A stretch of 23,004 nt of DNA from Alphaproteobacteria bacterium. Lineage in GTDB: Bacteria > Pseudomonadota > Alphaproteobacteria > Thalassobaculales > Thalassobaculaceae. Position 1 is the first letter of the stretch, and every line of letters begins with the position of its first letter. A program made the position numbers and the translations under genes. The DNA is taken from positions 1 to 23,004 of the forward strand of contig JAPKDN010000004.1 in assembly GCA_028822575.1 (NCBI GenBank), given 5' to 3'. Below the pieces are notes generated by a model. The model had not been told where the DNA came from, searched no databases, and saw only the letters and a program-made list of their open reading frames with translations. Positions 1-8,129 of the stretch are shown here, piece by piece.

Positions 1-39
1 TGCACTTGGATCAAGGCCACCAATTATCCATGCGGTCAT
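1..39 (-). CDS. Possible 5' end of a gene cut by the window edge
   Basis: Reading leftward from an ATG at 39-37, thirteen codons run off the window edge and give MTAWIIGGLDPSA. The IGGLDPSA stretch resembles the nucleotide-binding N-terminus of hydroxymethylpyrimidine kinase (ThiD-type, usual form AGSDPSGGAG), which is where this motif sits in that family. Only thirteen residues are visible, and they follow directly on the decayed transporter gene, so this may be chance or part of the same debris. A weak GGTGA lies upstream. No function is asserted. Confidence 0.2.
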   Translation of the reverse strand, partial: MTAWIIGGLDPSA

Positions 40-59
40 GTCGACATTCGGCGTCACCT

Positions 60-479
60 TACCCACCCCGGCTTCACCCGATCACGGGAAGTTTAGAAAA
101 TTCGAACCCATGTGATCACTCCATGCCAATGCCCCTCCGAGTGCCGATAGGCAACCTGGAGCGCGGCCGTCGATAAGGACTGGGTTACACCAGCCTGGAA
201 CACACCGTTCAGATGACCGACATCCGCTGTAAAATGCGAATCAGCCGGGCTGTTCGCCCCATCGGGTTTCAACCGCTGGGTCAATCCTTTTTTGGCGAAC
301 ACCACATTAACCTCGATGCCAGTTTCCTTAGTGAATGCCTTGAACAAGGGCTTTACTAGGAACGGCTGACGCGGCGAATAGACGTTAACTTCTTCCGTCG
401 CCGCTTAGGAAAGTGGCGCCAAAACCGAAATTCCAATCGCATGCCCCATCAGAAATTTCTTTAAATCACGTTTGCGCAT
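60..479 (-). pseudogene. Decayed iron(III) ABC transporter substrate-binding protein gene (FutA/IdiA type), N-terminal part
   Basis: Read leftward from ATG 479-477, the frame gives a lipoprotein/Tat-like start (MRKRDLKKFLMG), a hydrophobic stretch, a stop (TAA at 405-407), then VNVYSPRQPFLVKPLFKAF and a long match to the N-terminal lobe of periplasmic Fe3+-binding proteins, including FTKETGIEVNVVFAKKG and LNGVFQAGVTQ. A second stop sits at 93-95. A short DRVKPG, also typical of the family, follows, after which similarity fades. Intact members are about 330-340 residues and mature in the periplasm, where they deliver ferric iron to an inner-membrane permease. Here only about 140 codons remain, with stops, and no permease or ATPase gene is visible, so it is a remnant. 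The family assignment is from recognised sequence; loss of function is inferred from the stops and truncation. Confidence 0.8.
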
Positions 480-627
480 GATGCCCTTGGGTTATATTGA
501 ATGATTTATAATCGTGACTTTAGTGCCGTGGCGGCGCCGGACTGTCCGATTTCATTCCAAATCATTACCAACAAATACAACTATTGTGTCTAAGGAGCGT
601 ATGGACGGTGTTTCGCCGCCGACCTGC
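480..627. other. A+T-rich intergenic leader, no gene seen
   Basis: This stretch lies between the divergent transporter remnant and the cobalamin riboswitch. It is richer in A+T than its surroundings around 494-520 and 550-590 and probably carries the promoter of the cobW-cobN unit, but no convincing -35/-10 pair could be fixed by eye. Short open frames here are not supported by ribosome-binding sites or familiar sequence. Confidence 0.4.
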
Positions 628-668
628 ATCCTTGACTCCGCCCCCGCTTGCTCCGACAAGTCAAGGAT
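628..668 (+). repeat. Perfect 10-bp inverted repeat just 5' of the cobalamin aptamer
   Basis: ATCCTTGACT at 628-637 is exactly complementary to AGTCAAGGAT at 659-668, with a C-rich 21-nt loop. The right arm ends on the first base of the riboswitch P1 helix (668), so the two helices would stack or compete. There is no T-run after it, so it is not a standard terminator. It may be an extra 5' helix of the leader RNA; this is inference. Confidence 0.6.
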
Positions 669-860
669 CGACGGTTCCCCTTGGGGATGAAGAGGGAACG
701 CGGAAGGCGCTGGTTCCAATGGACCAATGCTCAACCGCGGCTGCCCCCGCAACTGTGAGCGGCGAGCGTCGGCCCCAAAGTGCCACTGGATGTGCCCGAA
801 AGGGACCCCGGGAAGGCGGGGCCGTGGCACGGACCCGTGAGCCAGGAGACCTGCCGTCGA
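668..860 (+). promoter_or_regulatory. Cobalamin (B12) riboswitch controlling cobW-cobN
   Basis: The core landmarks of the adenosylcobalamin riboswitch appear in order. P1 is closed perfectly by TCGACGG (668-674) and CCGTCGA (854-860). The GGTTCCC...GGGAACGCGG segment follows, then GCTGCCCCCGCAACTGTGA, then the GCCACTG...GTGGC stem, and finally the B12 box GAGCCAGGAGACCTGCC just before P1 closes. In Proteobacteria this RNA binds cobalamin and lowers expression of downstream B12 synthesis or cobalt uptake genes, which fits cobW and cobN here. The C672-C680 segment (CGGTTCCCC) is also perfectly complementary to 973-981 (GGGGAACCG), which covers the cobW ribosome-binding site, so translational control by sequestration is plausible. 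No clear intrinsic terminator lies between aptamer and start codon. Confidence 0.93.
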
Positions 861-916
861 TGTCGTCGCCAGTTCGGGCACGGGGTGCTGCCGGGACGCG
901 GGTTCTCCGTTCGGTG

Positions 917-958
917 ACGACTGGTTGGTAACGACTAGTTTGAAACGACTGGGCATGA
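917..958 (+). repeat. Three 14-bp tandem repeats in the riboswitch-cobW leader
   Basis: Three units begin with ACGACT at 917, 931 and 945, exactly 14 bases apart (ACGACTGGTTGGTA, ACGACTAGTTTGAA, ACGACTGGGCATGA). They occupy the expression-platform region between the aptamer and the cobW ribosome-binding site. The units are degenerate at their 3' halves. Their role is unknown: they could be leftover slippage products or could form alternative pairings in the leader. Confidence 0.55.
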
Positions 959-982
959 TCGCCTACCTGTGGGGGGAACCGC

Positions 983-2035
983 ATGAGCAACGTATCTTAC
1001 AACCACCAAGCCCGGAAAATACCGACGACCGTGATCACAGGGTTTCTCGGGTCCGGTAAAACCAGCCTGATCCAGCACTTGATCGCTACCGCCAATGGTA
1101 AGCGCCTGGCCTTCGTGATCAACGAGTTTGGCGATCTTGGCGTCGATCGTGAGCTCCTGCTGGGCTGCGGGATGGAGGATTGCACCGACGACGATGTGGT
1201 CGAGTTGGCTAATGGCTGCATCTGCTGCACCGTTGCCGATGATTTTCTTCCGACCATGACCGCGTTGCTGAACCGGGATGACCCGCCTGACCACATCATC
1301 ATCGAGACTTCTGGCCTTGCCCTGCCGAAGCCGCTGATCAAGGCCTTCGCTTGGCCAGAGGTACGAACGCGTTCCACCGTTGATGGGGTGATCGCCGTGA
1401 TCGATGCCTCAGCAGTTGCCGCCGGCCGTTTCGCCACCGACCCCGCCGCCATACAAGCCCAACGCGAGGCCGATGACTCTCTTGATCACGAGAGTCCACT
1501 CGAAGAATTATTCGAGGAACAGGTACAATGCGCCGACATGGTCATCCTGAATAAAACGGATTGTGTCTCCGAGGACGATTGGAATGGGATCGACGCCGTG
1601 GTCGCCCGGCATCTCCGCCCGGCGGTCAAAACCTTGCGCTCCAGCCACGGCAAGATCGATGCGTCGGTCCTGTTGGGTTTAGGCATGGAAGCCGAAACAG
1701 ATCTGGACAGTCGGCCCTCGCATCACGATGACGGTCACGAACACGACCATGAGGATTTCGACAGTTTCGTGATCGATCTCGGCGAAACCGAGGATTCCGA
1801 CGCTTTTCTAGCGCGGCTTGAGACCGTTATCATCAAGCATGACATTCTCAGAGTAAAAGGCTTCCTCGCGGTGCCCAGCAAGAACATGCGTCTCGTGGTT
1901 CAGGCCGTTGGCGGACGTATCCAGCGGTACTTTGATCGGGATTGGCGCGGTGACGATGTCCGTTCCTCGCGACTGGTGATCATCGGCCAACACGGGTTGG
2001 ATGAAGCGGCGATCAGCGCGGCACTGCGCGCTTAG
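983..2035 (+). CDS. cobW: CobW-type GTPase / metal chaperone of cobalamin synthesis
   Basis: A 350-residue G3E-family P-loop GTPase, thought to deliver Co(II) in the cytoplasm for corrin synthesis. Seen in the protein: Walker A GFLGSGKT at 20-27, the family metal-site CICC at 79-82, ETSG at 108-111, the guanine-specificity motif NKTD at 190-193, and a histidine/aspartate-rich linker (HHDDGHEHDHED) at 247-258 before the C-terminal CobW_C domain. Length is normal for the family. The ATG has a strong purine-rich site (GGGGGG) a few bases upstream, which lies inside the segment complementary to the riboswitch aptamer. cobN starts 11 bases after the stop, so the two form an operon. Other G3E members serve zinc or nitrile hydratase, but the riboswitch and cobN neighbour favour cobalt. 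Confidence 0.93.
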   Translation: MSNVSYNHQARKIPTTVITGFLGSGKTSLIQHLIATANGKRLAFVINEFGDLGVDRELLLGCGMEDCTDDDVVELANGCICCTVADDFLPTMTALLNRDDPPDHIIIETSGLALPKPLIKAFAWPEVRTRSTVDGVIAVIDASAVAAGRFATDPAAIQAQREADDSLDHESPLEELFEEQVQCADMVILNKTDCVSEDDWNGIDAVVARHLRPAVKTLRSSHGKIDASVLLGLGMEAETDLDSRPSHHDDGHEHDHEDFDSFVIDLGETEDSDAFLARLETVIIKHDILRVKGFLAVPSKNMRLVVQAVGGRIQRYFDRDWRGDDVRSSRLVIIGQHGLDEAAISAALRA

Positions 2036-2046
2036 CGAGGTCAGGG

Positions 2047-5000
2047 ATGCATCTTCTGGCGGCAACGCCCGGTTGGACCAGTGATGGTGCCGAAGCGGTA
2101 GACCTTGGCCAAAGTCCAGGAGAGATCGTCATTCTGTCGGCGGCGGATACCGAGCTTGCGTGCTTGGCTCAAGCCCAGGCACGGCTTATCGCGCGGTCGG
2201 ATATGGGCGTGCCAAGCGTCCGTCTCGCCAATCTCATGCAACTCGCCCACAACCTGTCGGTCGACCTTTACGTAGACCAGGTCATCGCCGAGGCCAAGCT
2301 GGTCGTCGTTCGCTTGATCGGAGGCACCGGCTACTGGCCTTACGGGATCGAACAGATCGCCGGGGTCGCGCGCGAGAAAGGGATCGCGCTGGCGGTCATT
2401 CCGGGAGATGACAAGCCCGACGCCGATCTTATGGCACGCTCTACCCTTGAACCGGGCGCAGTCCAGCGGATCTGGACCTATCTTGTTCAAGGTGGGGTCG
2501 ACAACGCGACCTCGATGCTTGGCTATGCCGGCACCTTGATCGGATGCGACGCTGAATGGACGGAGCCGGCGCCCTTGATGTCGGCTGGTCTCTATTGGCC
2601 AGATCTGGAATTACCAAGCCTGGAGGACCTTCAGGCGCGCTGGGACCCAGCGCGCCCAGCCGCCGCGATCGTTTTCTATCGGGCATTGGTCCAAGCCGGA
2701 AATGTGAAACCCGTGGACGCGCTGATCACGGCACTATCCGAACGCGGCCTTAACCCCTTGCCAATCTATGTCTCCAGCTTGAAGGACGTGGCGTCCGCCG
2801 AACTTGTGTCCGGGATGCTCGCCGCAGTTGATACAGCGGTGGTCCTGAACGCCACCGGGTTTGCAGTTTCCAAACCCGGCTCTGCGCGCGCCGAAACCCC
2901 CTTCGATATCGCGGATTGCCCAGTTCTCCAGGTGATTTTTTCAGGGGGCGACAGGGAAAGCTGGGAGGAGTCCACCGCCGGCCTCTCCGCCCGGGACATC
3001 GCCATGAATGTCGCGCTGCCGGAGGTCGATGGCCGCGTGCTCTCGCGCGCCGTATCCTTTAAGGCTGCCGCCCCGTTCGATCCGATCACCGAATGTTCAA
3101 TCGTAGCCTATGAGCCCGTTCCCGACCGGATTGCTTTCACCGCCAGTCTAGCGGCCAGCTGGGCCCGGTTAAGACGCGCGCAACCCTTTGATCGTCGTGT
3201 CGTCATGGTTCTCGCCAACTATCCGAACAAGGACGCTCGTATTGGCAATGGTGTCGGTCTGGACACCCCCGCCAGCGCGGTTAAGGTCCTAAGAGAACTG
3301 TCGGAACATGGCTATGGCGTGACGGACGTGCCCGCCGATGGCGAAGCGTTGATGACAAAGCTCCTGGCCGGACCAACCAATGCGCTCTCGGGTCGGGATC
3401 ACAAGACCGGTGGGATAATTTTCTCCTTAGCTGATTACCAAATTTTTTTCGCGAGTTTGCCCACGAGCGTCCAAGACGACGTCACTCAACGGTGGGGAGC
3501 ACCCGAGATTGATCCCTTTGTCACCACCAACGCGATTGGTTTCCTGCTTCCCGTCCACGACTTTGGCAATGTCGTCGTCGCAGTTCAGCCGGCCCGTGGC
3601 TACAACATCGATCCCAAAGCCACATACCACGACCCAGCCCTGGTCCCTCCACATGGTTATCTCGCCTTCCATGCCTGGCTCCGCGGCACTTTTGATGCGC
3701 ACGCGGTCATCCATCTCGGTAAGCATGGCAACCTCGAATGGTTGCCCGGCAAGGCGCTGGCGCTTTCCGAAACTTGCTATCCCGAGGTGGCGCTCGGCGC
3801 CCTTCCTAATCTGTACCCATTCATCGTCAATGATCCCGGTGAGGGCACCCAAGCCAAGCGGCGGAGCGCGGCGGTGATCATTGATCATTTGACCCCGCCG
3901 CTGACTCGGGCCGAGAGCTATGGACCCTTGCGAGATTTGGAGGCACTGGTCGACGAATACTACGAAGCTGCGGGCCTCGACCCCCGTCGCTTGGCCTATT
4001 TGTCCGAAAAGATCCTCGATTTAATCAACCGGCTGCGTATCGATCTGGATTGCGGCATTACCGACGGGGATAACGAGAACGAGAAACTGCAAAAACTCGA
4101 CACCTATCTTTGCGAGTTGAAGGAATTGCAGATCCGCGATGGCCTGCATGTTTTTGGGGAAACGCCCGAGGGCCGCCTACTCGATGACCTTTTGGTCGCG
4201 CTGGTCCGAACCCCGCGTGGCTCGGGAACCGGCGCAGGCGCATCATTGCATCGCGCTCTGGCGGCGGATCTGGGTCTAGAGAATTTTGATCCCTTGGATT
4301 GCGAGATGGCAAAGCCATGGACGGGTTTTCGACCAGATTGCCTAGCCGCCCAGGCCGCAGACAGTGCTTGGCGGACGGCCGGTGATACCCTGGAACGCCT
4401 TGAGCTTCTCGCTAGTACTTTGGTTTCCAGGTCGTCAAAACCGAATTCCGACTGGACCCGGACGATCGCGGTTCTGGCCTACATGGAGTCAGAGCTCCGA
4501 CCCGCAACGCAAGTCTGCGGTGACGCAGAAATCAATGGCCTCCTTTCGGGACTTGATGGCCGGTTCGTGGCACCAGGGCCATCCGGCGCCCCCAGCCGAG
4601 GTCGACCCGAGGTGCTTCCCACCGGACGCAATTTCTATTCCGTCGACACCCGCGCGGTTCCAACCCCAGCGGCCTGGCATCTGGGATGGAAATCCGCGGG
4701 CCTGGTATTGGATCGCCACCGCCAAGAACATGGCGAATGGCCACGCCGAATCGCGCTCTCGGCCTGGGGAACCGCTAATATGCGCACCGGCGGTGACGAT
4801 ATCACCCAGGCGTTGGCATTTATCGGCGCGCGCCCGAATTGGGAACCCTCCTCGGGTCGAGTGACCGGCTTCGAGATCCTCCCCCTTTCGGTCTTGGAGC
4901 GACCAAGGGTCGACGTGACCTTCCGAATTTCTGGGTTTTTCCGGGATGCTTTCCCCTATCAGGTTGATCTGTTGGACTCGGCGTTCCGCGCTGTAGCAGC

Positions 5001-5808
5001 CCTGGACGAGCCGGAAGCCATGAACCCGCTTGCCGCCAGCGTCCAAACCGACGCCGACGCGATGATCGCCAGCGGCGTCGAGCCAGAAAAAGCCTACCGG
5101 CGCGCGGCATTTCGGGTTTTTGGTTCCAAGCCAGGTGCTTATGGAGCCGGTCTGCAAGCCCTAATCGATGAAGGAATTTGGGAGACCGACACCGATCTGG
5201 CCGCCACATATCTCGCGTGGGGAGGCTATGCCTATGGCGACGGCGCGATGGGAGCAGACGCGCATGATCTCTTCCAGACCCGACTCGGGCGGGCCGAGGT
5301 TGTTCTACAAAACCAGGACAATCGAGAGCACGATATACTGGATTCAGACGACTACTATCAGTTCCAGGGGGGGCTTGCGGCTTCTGTCAGGCATTTCTCG
5401 GGCAAACAACCCGCGATCTATCATGGTGATCACTCCCGACCGGAAACCCCACGCATTCGGACCTTGTCGGAGGAAGTGGCTCGGATCGTCCGGGGTCGGG
5501 TGGTCAATCCGAAGTGGATCGCTGGCGTCATGCGCCATGGCTACAAGGGCGCCTTCGAGATGTCAGCCACCGTCGACTATCTCTTTGCTTTCGCGGCAAC
5601 CGCTCGCTGCGTCGGTGATCACCATTTCGACGCCGTGTTCGAAGCCTTTCTGGAAGACCCAGAAGTTTTGGCCTTTTTCGACCGTCACAACCCAAACGCC
5701 CGCTCAGATATCGCCGCACGTCTTTCCGAGGCCATACGCCGTGGACTATGGCACCCGGGACGCAACACCATTCCCGGGCAACTAGAAGAGCGGATCGCCC
5801 TATCCTAG
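2047..5808 (+). CDS. cobN: Aerobic cobaltochelatase large subunit CobN
   Basis: A 1253-residue protein, about the usual size of CobN. With CobS and CobT it inserts Co(II) into hydrogenobyrinic acid a,c-diamide using ATP, in the cytoplasm, in the oxygen-dependent B12 route. The CobN/magnesium-chelatase H signature is clear around residues 557-570 (HLGKHGNLEWLPGK), followed by the conserved YPFIVNDPGEG and AKRRSAAVIIDHLTPP blocks; near residue 1100 there is YYQFQGGLAASVR and IYHGDHS, also typical. It begins 11 bases after cobW with a GAGG-type site. No cobS or cobT occurs in the window, so the chelatase partners must be encoded elsewhere. The reading frame is intact, and nothing suggests a fusion. 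Confidence 0.95.
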   Translation: MHLLAATPGWTSDGAEAVDLGQSPGEIVILSAADTELACLAQAQARLIARSDMGVPSVRLANLMQLAHNLSVDLYVDQVIAEAKLVVVRLIGGTGYWPYGIEQIAGVAREKGIALAVIPGDDKPDADLMARSTLEPGAVQRIWTYLVQGGVDNATSMLGYAGTLIGCDAEWTEPAPLMSAGLYWPDLELPSLEDLQARWDPARPAAAIVFYRALVQAGNVKPVDALITALSERGLNPLPIYVSSLKDVASAELVSGMLAAVDTAVVLNATGFAVSKPGSARAETPFDIADCPVLQVIFSGGDRESWEESTAGLSARDIAMNVALPEVDGRVLSRAVSFKAAAPFDPITECSIVAYEPVPDRIAFTASLAASWARLRRAQPFDRRVVMVLANYPNKDARIGNGVGLDTPASAVKVLRELSEHGYGVTDVPADGEALMTKLLAGPTNALSGRDHKTGGIIFSLADYQIFFASLPTSVQDDVTQRWGAPEIDPFVTTNAIGFLLPVHDFGNVVVAVQPARGYNIDPKATYHDPALVPPHGYLAFHAWLRGTFDAHAVIHLGKHGNLEWLPGKALALSETCYPEVALGALPNLYPFIVNDPGEGTQAKRRSAAVIIDHLTPPLTRAESYGPLRDLEALVDEYYEAAGLDPRRLAYLSEKILDLINRLRIDLDCGITDGDNENEKLQKLDTYLCELKELQIRDGLHVFGETPEGRLLDDLLVALVRTPRGSGTGAGASLHRALAADLGLENFDPLDCEMAKPWTGFRPDCLAAQAADSAWRTAGDTLERLELLASTLVSRSSKPNSDWTRTIAVLAYMESELRPATQVCGDAEINGLLSGLDGRFVAPGPSGAPSRGRPEVLPTGRNFYSVDTRAVPTPAAWHLGWKSAGLVLDRHRQEHGEWPRRIALSAWGTANMRTGGDDITQALAFIGARPNWEPSSGRVTGFEILPLSVLERPRVDVTFRISGFFRDAFPYQVDLLDSAFRAVAALDEPEAMNPLAASVQTDADAMIASGVEPEKAYRRAAFRVFGSKPGAYGAGLQALIDEGIWETDTDLAATYLAWGGYAYGDGAMGADAHDLFQTRLGRAEVVLQNQDNREHDILDSDDYYQFQGGLAASVRHFSGKQPAIYHGDHSRPETPRIRTLSEEVARIVRGRVVNPKWIAGVMRHGYKGAFEMSATVDYLFAFAATARCVGDHHFDAVFEAFLEDPEVLAFFDRHNPNARSDIAARLSEAIRRGLWHPGRNTIPGQLEERIALS

Positions 5809-5914
5809 CGTGTCCGTTCCCTGGTCCATCCGTGAACACCACAAGGACCACCGAGCCAGCCTTGACGAAAGCCTCACCCCCTGACAAGGATCCCCAACTA
5901 CCTAGGGAGGCCTC
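5809..5914. other. Short gap between cobN and the dioxygenase gene
   Basis: About 106 bases without a gene. A weak 6-bp inverted repeat (TGGTCC...GGACCA) is present but has no T-run, so no terminator is claimed. AGGGAGG just before 5915 is the ribosome-binding site of the next gene. Read-through from cobN into the dioxygenase gene is therefore possible. Confidence 0.4.
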
Positions 5915-6766
5915 ATGCTGCATAGCTTGACTGAAAAAGAAATTCAACGGTACCGCCAAGACGGATTGCTGTTCCCGAAAACCGCGATCACGCCGCAACA
6001 GGCAGCGGACTATCTCGCAATCCTTGAGTCCTATGAGGCGGAGACCGGTGAACCCGTGAACGGAAAATTCCGCTACAAATGTCACCTGGTATTCCCCTGG
6101 GTCAACGAATTGATGCGCAACGACGCTATCCTGGACATGGTGGAAGACCTGATAGGCCCTGACATCATGGTCTGGAGCAGCCATCTCTACCCAAAGGAGC
6201 CCGGCGATGGGAAGTTTCTATCCTGGCATCAGGACTCAGCCCATTGGGGCCTGGAAACCGATAAAATCCTAACGGTCTGGATCGCGTTGACGCCGGCGAC
6301 AAGCCAGAACGGTTGCATGCGTATGTTGCCCGGAAGTCAGAGAACCGGCACAGTCGCGCATCGCGATACCTGGGAGCCAAAGAATATCCTGACCCGAGGC
6401 CAGACCATCACCGAGGAAATCGACGAGGCTCGCGCGGTTTGGATCGAACTAGCACCGGGGGAGGCGTCTATACATCACTTGTACATGTGGCACTCCTCGC
6501 CGCCAAACACCACCGACGGGCGCCGGGTAGCGGTCGCACTGCGTTATATCACGCCCAAGGCGCGGCAAACCCGGACCGACCGAGATTTCGCCACACTGGT
6601 CCGCGGCCAAGACACCCTTGGAAATTTCGAACCCGAACCCCGCCCGAGAACAACGATGGACCCAGAAATGGTCCGCTATCACGAGGAAATCGCGGCGATC
6701 CAAGGGGCTATTTACCTGAAGGGTACGGACAAGGCCGGCATCGAAGGCCTGACGGATCGAAAATAG
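5915..6766 (+). CDS. Phytanoyl-CoA dioxygenase (PhyH) family Fe(II)/2-oxoglutarate oxygenase
   Basis: A 283-residue member of the PhyH family, which uses non-haem iron and 2-oxoglutarate to hydroxylate (sometimes halogenate) small molecules. Visible iron ligands are H105 and D107 in WHQD and H193 in MWHSSPPN; the R204 region (DGRR) is the likely 2-oxoglutarate salt bridge. The sequence between (QNGCMRMLPGSQ) matches the family's conserved GxLxxxPGSH-like block. Length is typical. The start is supported by AGGGAGG six bases upstream. The substrate cannot be told from sequence: marine alphaproteobacteria carry many such paralogues. It follows the cobalamin operon in the same direction, but a functional link to B12 is not evident. 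Confidence 0.88.
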   Translation: MLHSLTEKEIQRYRQDGLLFPKTAITPQQAADYLAILESYEAETGEPVNGKFRYKCHLVFPWVNELMRNDAILDMVEDLIGPDIMVWSSHLYPKEPGDGKFLSWHQDSAHWGLETDKILTVWIALTPATSQNGCMRMLPGSQRTGTVAHRDTWEPKNILTRGQTITEEIDEARAVWIELAPGEASIHHLYMWHSSPPNTTDGRRVAVALRYITPKARQTRTDRDFATLVRGQDTLGNFEPEPRPRTTMDPEMVRYHEEIAAIQGAIYLKGTDKAGIEGLTDRK

Positions 6767-6779
6767 GATCAGCGGCTCG

Positions 6780-7301
6780 TCATCTTTCAGGTGACCGCCC
6801 ATCGAAAGTGATATCAGGATCCTTATAGTATCGTTGATGCCAAATGCCCTCTCCTGGCTCGTCGCCCACCGGCAACCGCCAGGTTCGGACCTTGGCGTCC
6901 GCCAATACCACGCGGAACAAGCCTCGGCGTTCATCGATTGTATTACTGATATAAGCGCGCGCATCGTCGACCGGGACATATCGCTCGGCCATTCGTAGAT
7001 AAAGATCCCTCCAGATATCATCCTCGCCCACATCATTCAGAAGCTCAGCACGACCCTCTATAATGACCTTGCGATAAGGCAGGGGTTGCTCGTCGATGCA
7101 AAGCGCGACCCGCGGGTCACGGCGCAGCATCACGAACCATTCGGATCGTTCACGAGGCGTGAAATAGATCGTGTTGGTCTCGTGGAGGAACCAAAGTGGT
7201 GTAACAAATGGACTTCCGTCGTCGCGCGTAAGCGCAATCCGCATCACCACGCGTCGTTCATCGAGAAATGAAGAACGCTCCTCGGAGCTTAATACTGGCA
7301 T
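6780..7301 (-). CDS. Pyridoxamine 5'-phosphate oxidase-like FMN-binding protein
   Basis: A 173-residue split-barrel flavoprotein. The order of elements fits the PNPOx-like family: an N-terminal MPVLSSEE helix, the first strands with DGSPFVTPLWF, FTPRERSEWFVMLRRDPRV in the middle (the usual place for FMN phosphate contacts), then IDEQPLPYRKVIIEGRAEL and a C-terminal alpha-beta extension with RYVP. Such proteins bind FMN or F420 and reduce or oxidise small substrates; the actual substrate is unknown. I chose ATG 7301-7299 because GAGGAG sits seven bases upstream; an in-frame ATG at 7325 with GGAAG upstream is the alternative, adding eight residues. It is convergent with the dioxygenase gene, with only 13 bases between the stops. 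Confidence 0.8.
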   Translation of the reverse strand: MPVLSSEERSSFLDERRVVMRIALTRDDGSPFVTPLWFLHETNTIYFTPRERSEWFVMLRRDPRVALCIDEQPLPYRKVIIEGRAELLNDVGEDDIWRDLYLRMAERYVPVDDARAYISNTIDERRGLFRVVLADAKVRTWRLPVGDEPGEGIWHQRYYKDPDITFDGRSPER

Positions 7302-7424
7302 TTTGCTCTCCTCGAACCAGGCCATTTTCTTCCGGTCTATTCGAACGGAAAATCCAGAGTATCCGACTTCGCTGCGGTTTCCGACTTGGTCGCGAATTCC
7401 GGATGGGCCCCTCGGCAACCCATC

Positions 7425-7966
7425 GCGGTAGGCCTATAATGTTCGGGCTGGCGCATAACCGATGCTCGCGCGAGCCCGTTCTGAACGAGCTATTCCGCCA
7501 GGTTTCGTTGCGTGAACCCGGGCTTAGCTGACATCCAGATATTATCCTGTTCAAGGGATTTTCTGTATCCGAAAATGATGTCGATGGGCGTGATGGGGCT
7601 GGCCGAGGATTCGTAGAGCACCTCGCACAGATTGCCCTCGGCGATCTGTGCCGCGACGGATTAGATACCCGGATAAATGATTAAGGCTAACTCATCGGGC
7701 ACCAATACCCGCGCGAATTCCAGGACCCCGCCTTGGACTTCATGAGGGAAAAGGCGCTCGATATTGTGCGATGAATAGACCGCGTCGAAACACTCGGATG
7801 GGACCAGCGACATATCGGTTTTCGAGCCGATGATGTCCAGCTTTGCCGCCGGCTCGATGTCCAATCTGACCTCACGCCAGGACCCGTCCTGGAATACCGG
7901 CGGCGATTAATCCAACGCGGACCCACCACAACCGACATGCAAACGCCGCTTTTGGGTGGCCGGCAT
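7425..7966 (-). pseudogene. Class I SAM-dependent methyltransferase pseudogene with three in-frame stops
   Basis: Read leftward from ATG 7966-7964, one uninterrupted frame carries a methyltransferase of the type annotated as predicted SAM-dependent methyltransferase/glycosyl-cluster protein. It opens with the SAM-binding LHVGCGGSALD, then DGSWREVRLDIEP, DMSLVPSECFDAVYSSHNIE, SVAAQIAEGNLCEV, ASPITPIDIIFGYR and KPGFTQRNLAE. Stops interrupt it at 7907-7909 (TAA), 7661-7663 (TAA) and 7490-7492 (TAG). At the second and third, the surrounding sequence suggests a lost Gln codon. No frameshift is needed, which points to recent inactivation by point mutation. The 3' limit is approximate, because the frame drifts into unrelated sequence near 7425. 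The region 7967-8129 holds nothing else recognisable. Confidence 0.85.
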
Positions 7967-8129
7967 CAACGCGGGGCGACCCTTCCAGTTTTCGATCGTG
8001 GTCCACCTTTGAGAAAGCAGTTGCCGAAGAGAAACTCGCAGTAAAAAAAAGCACAATAGTGCGGCGGAAACGCACCGATCAACGCTCTCCACCAAAGCCA
8101 GCATTGCTGATCGCGCGGCATACAAGACC

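Noticed and set aside
584..931. 115-codon rightward open frame over the riboswitch
   Set aside because: It coincides with the structured cobalamin aptamer, has no ribosome-binding site or family similarity, and its openness comes from high G+C.
917..958. Start of a CRISPR array
   Set aside because: Only three contiguous 14-bp units without spacers, and no cas genes.
7425..7966. Stop-codon recoding as an explanation for the readable frames with internal TAA/TAG
   Set aside because: All three stop codons are interrupted positions in remnants, living genes here terminate at the same codons, and other remnants also carry frameshifts and truncations. Simple decay explains all of them.
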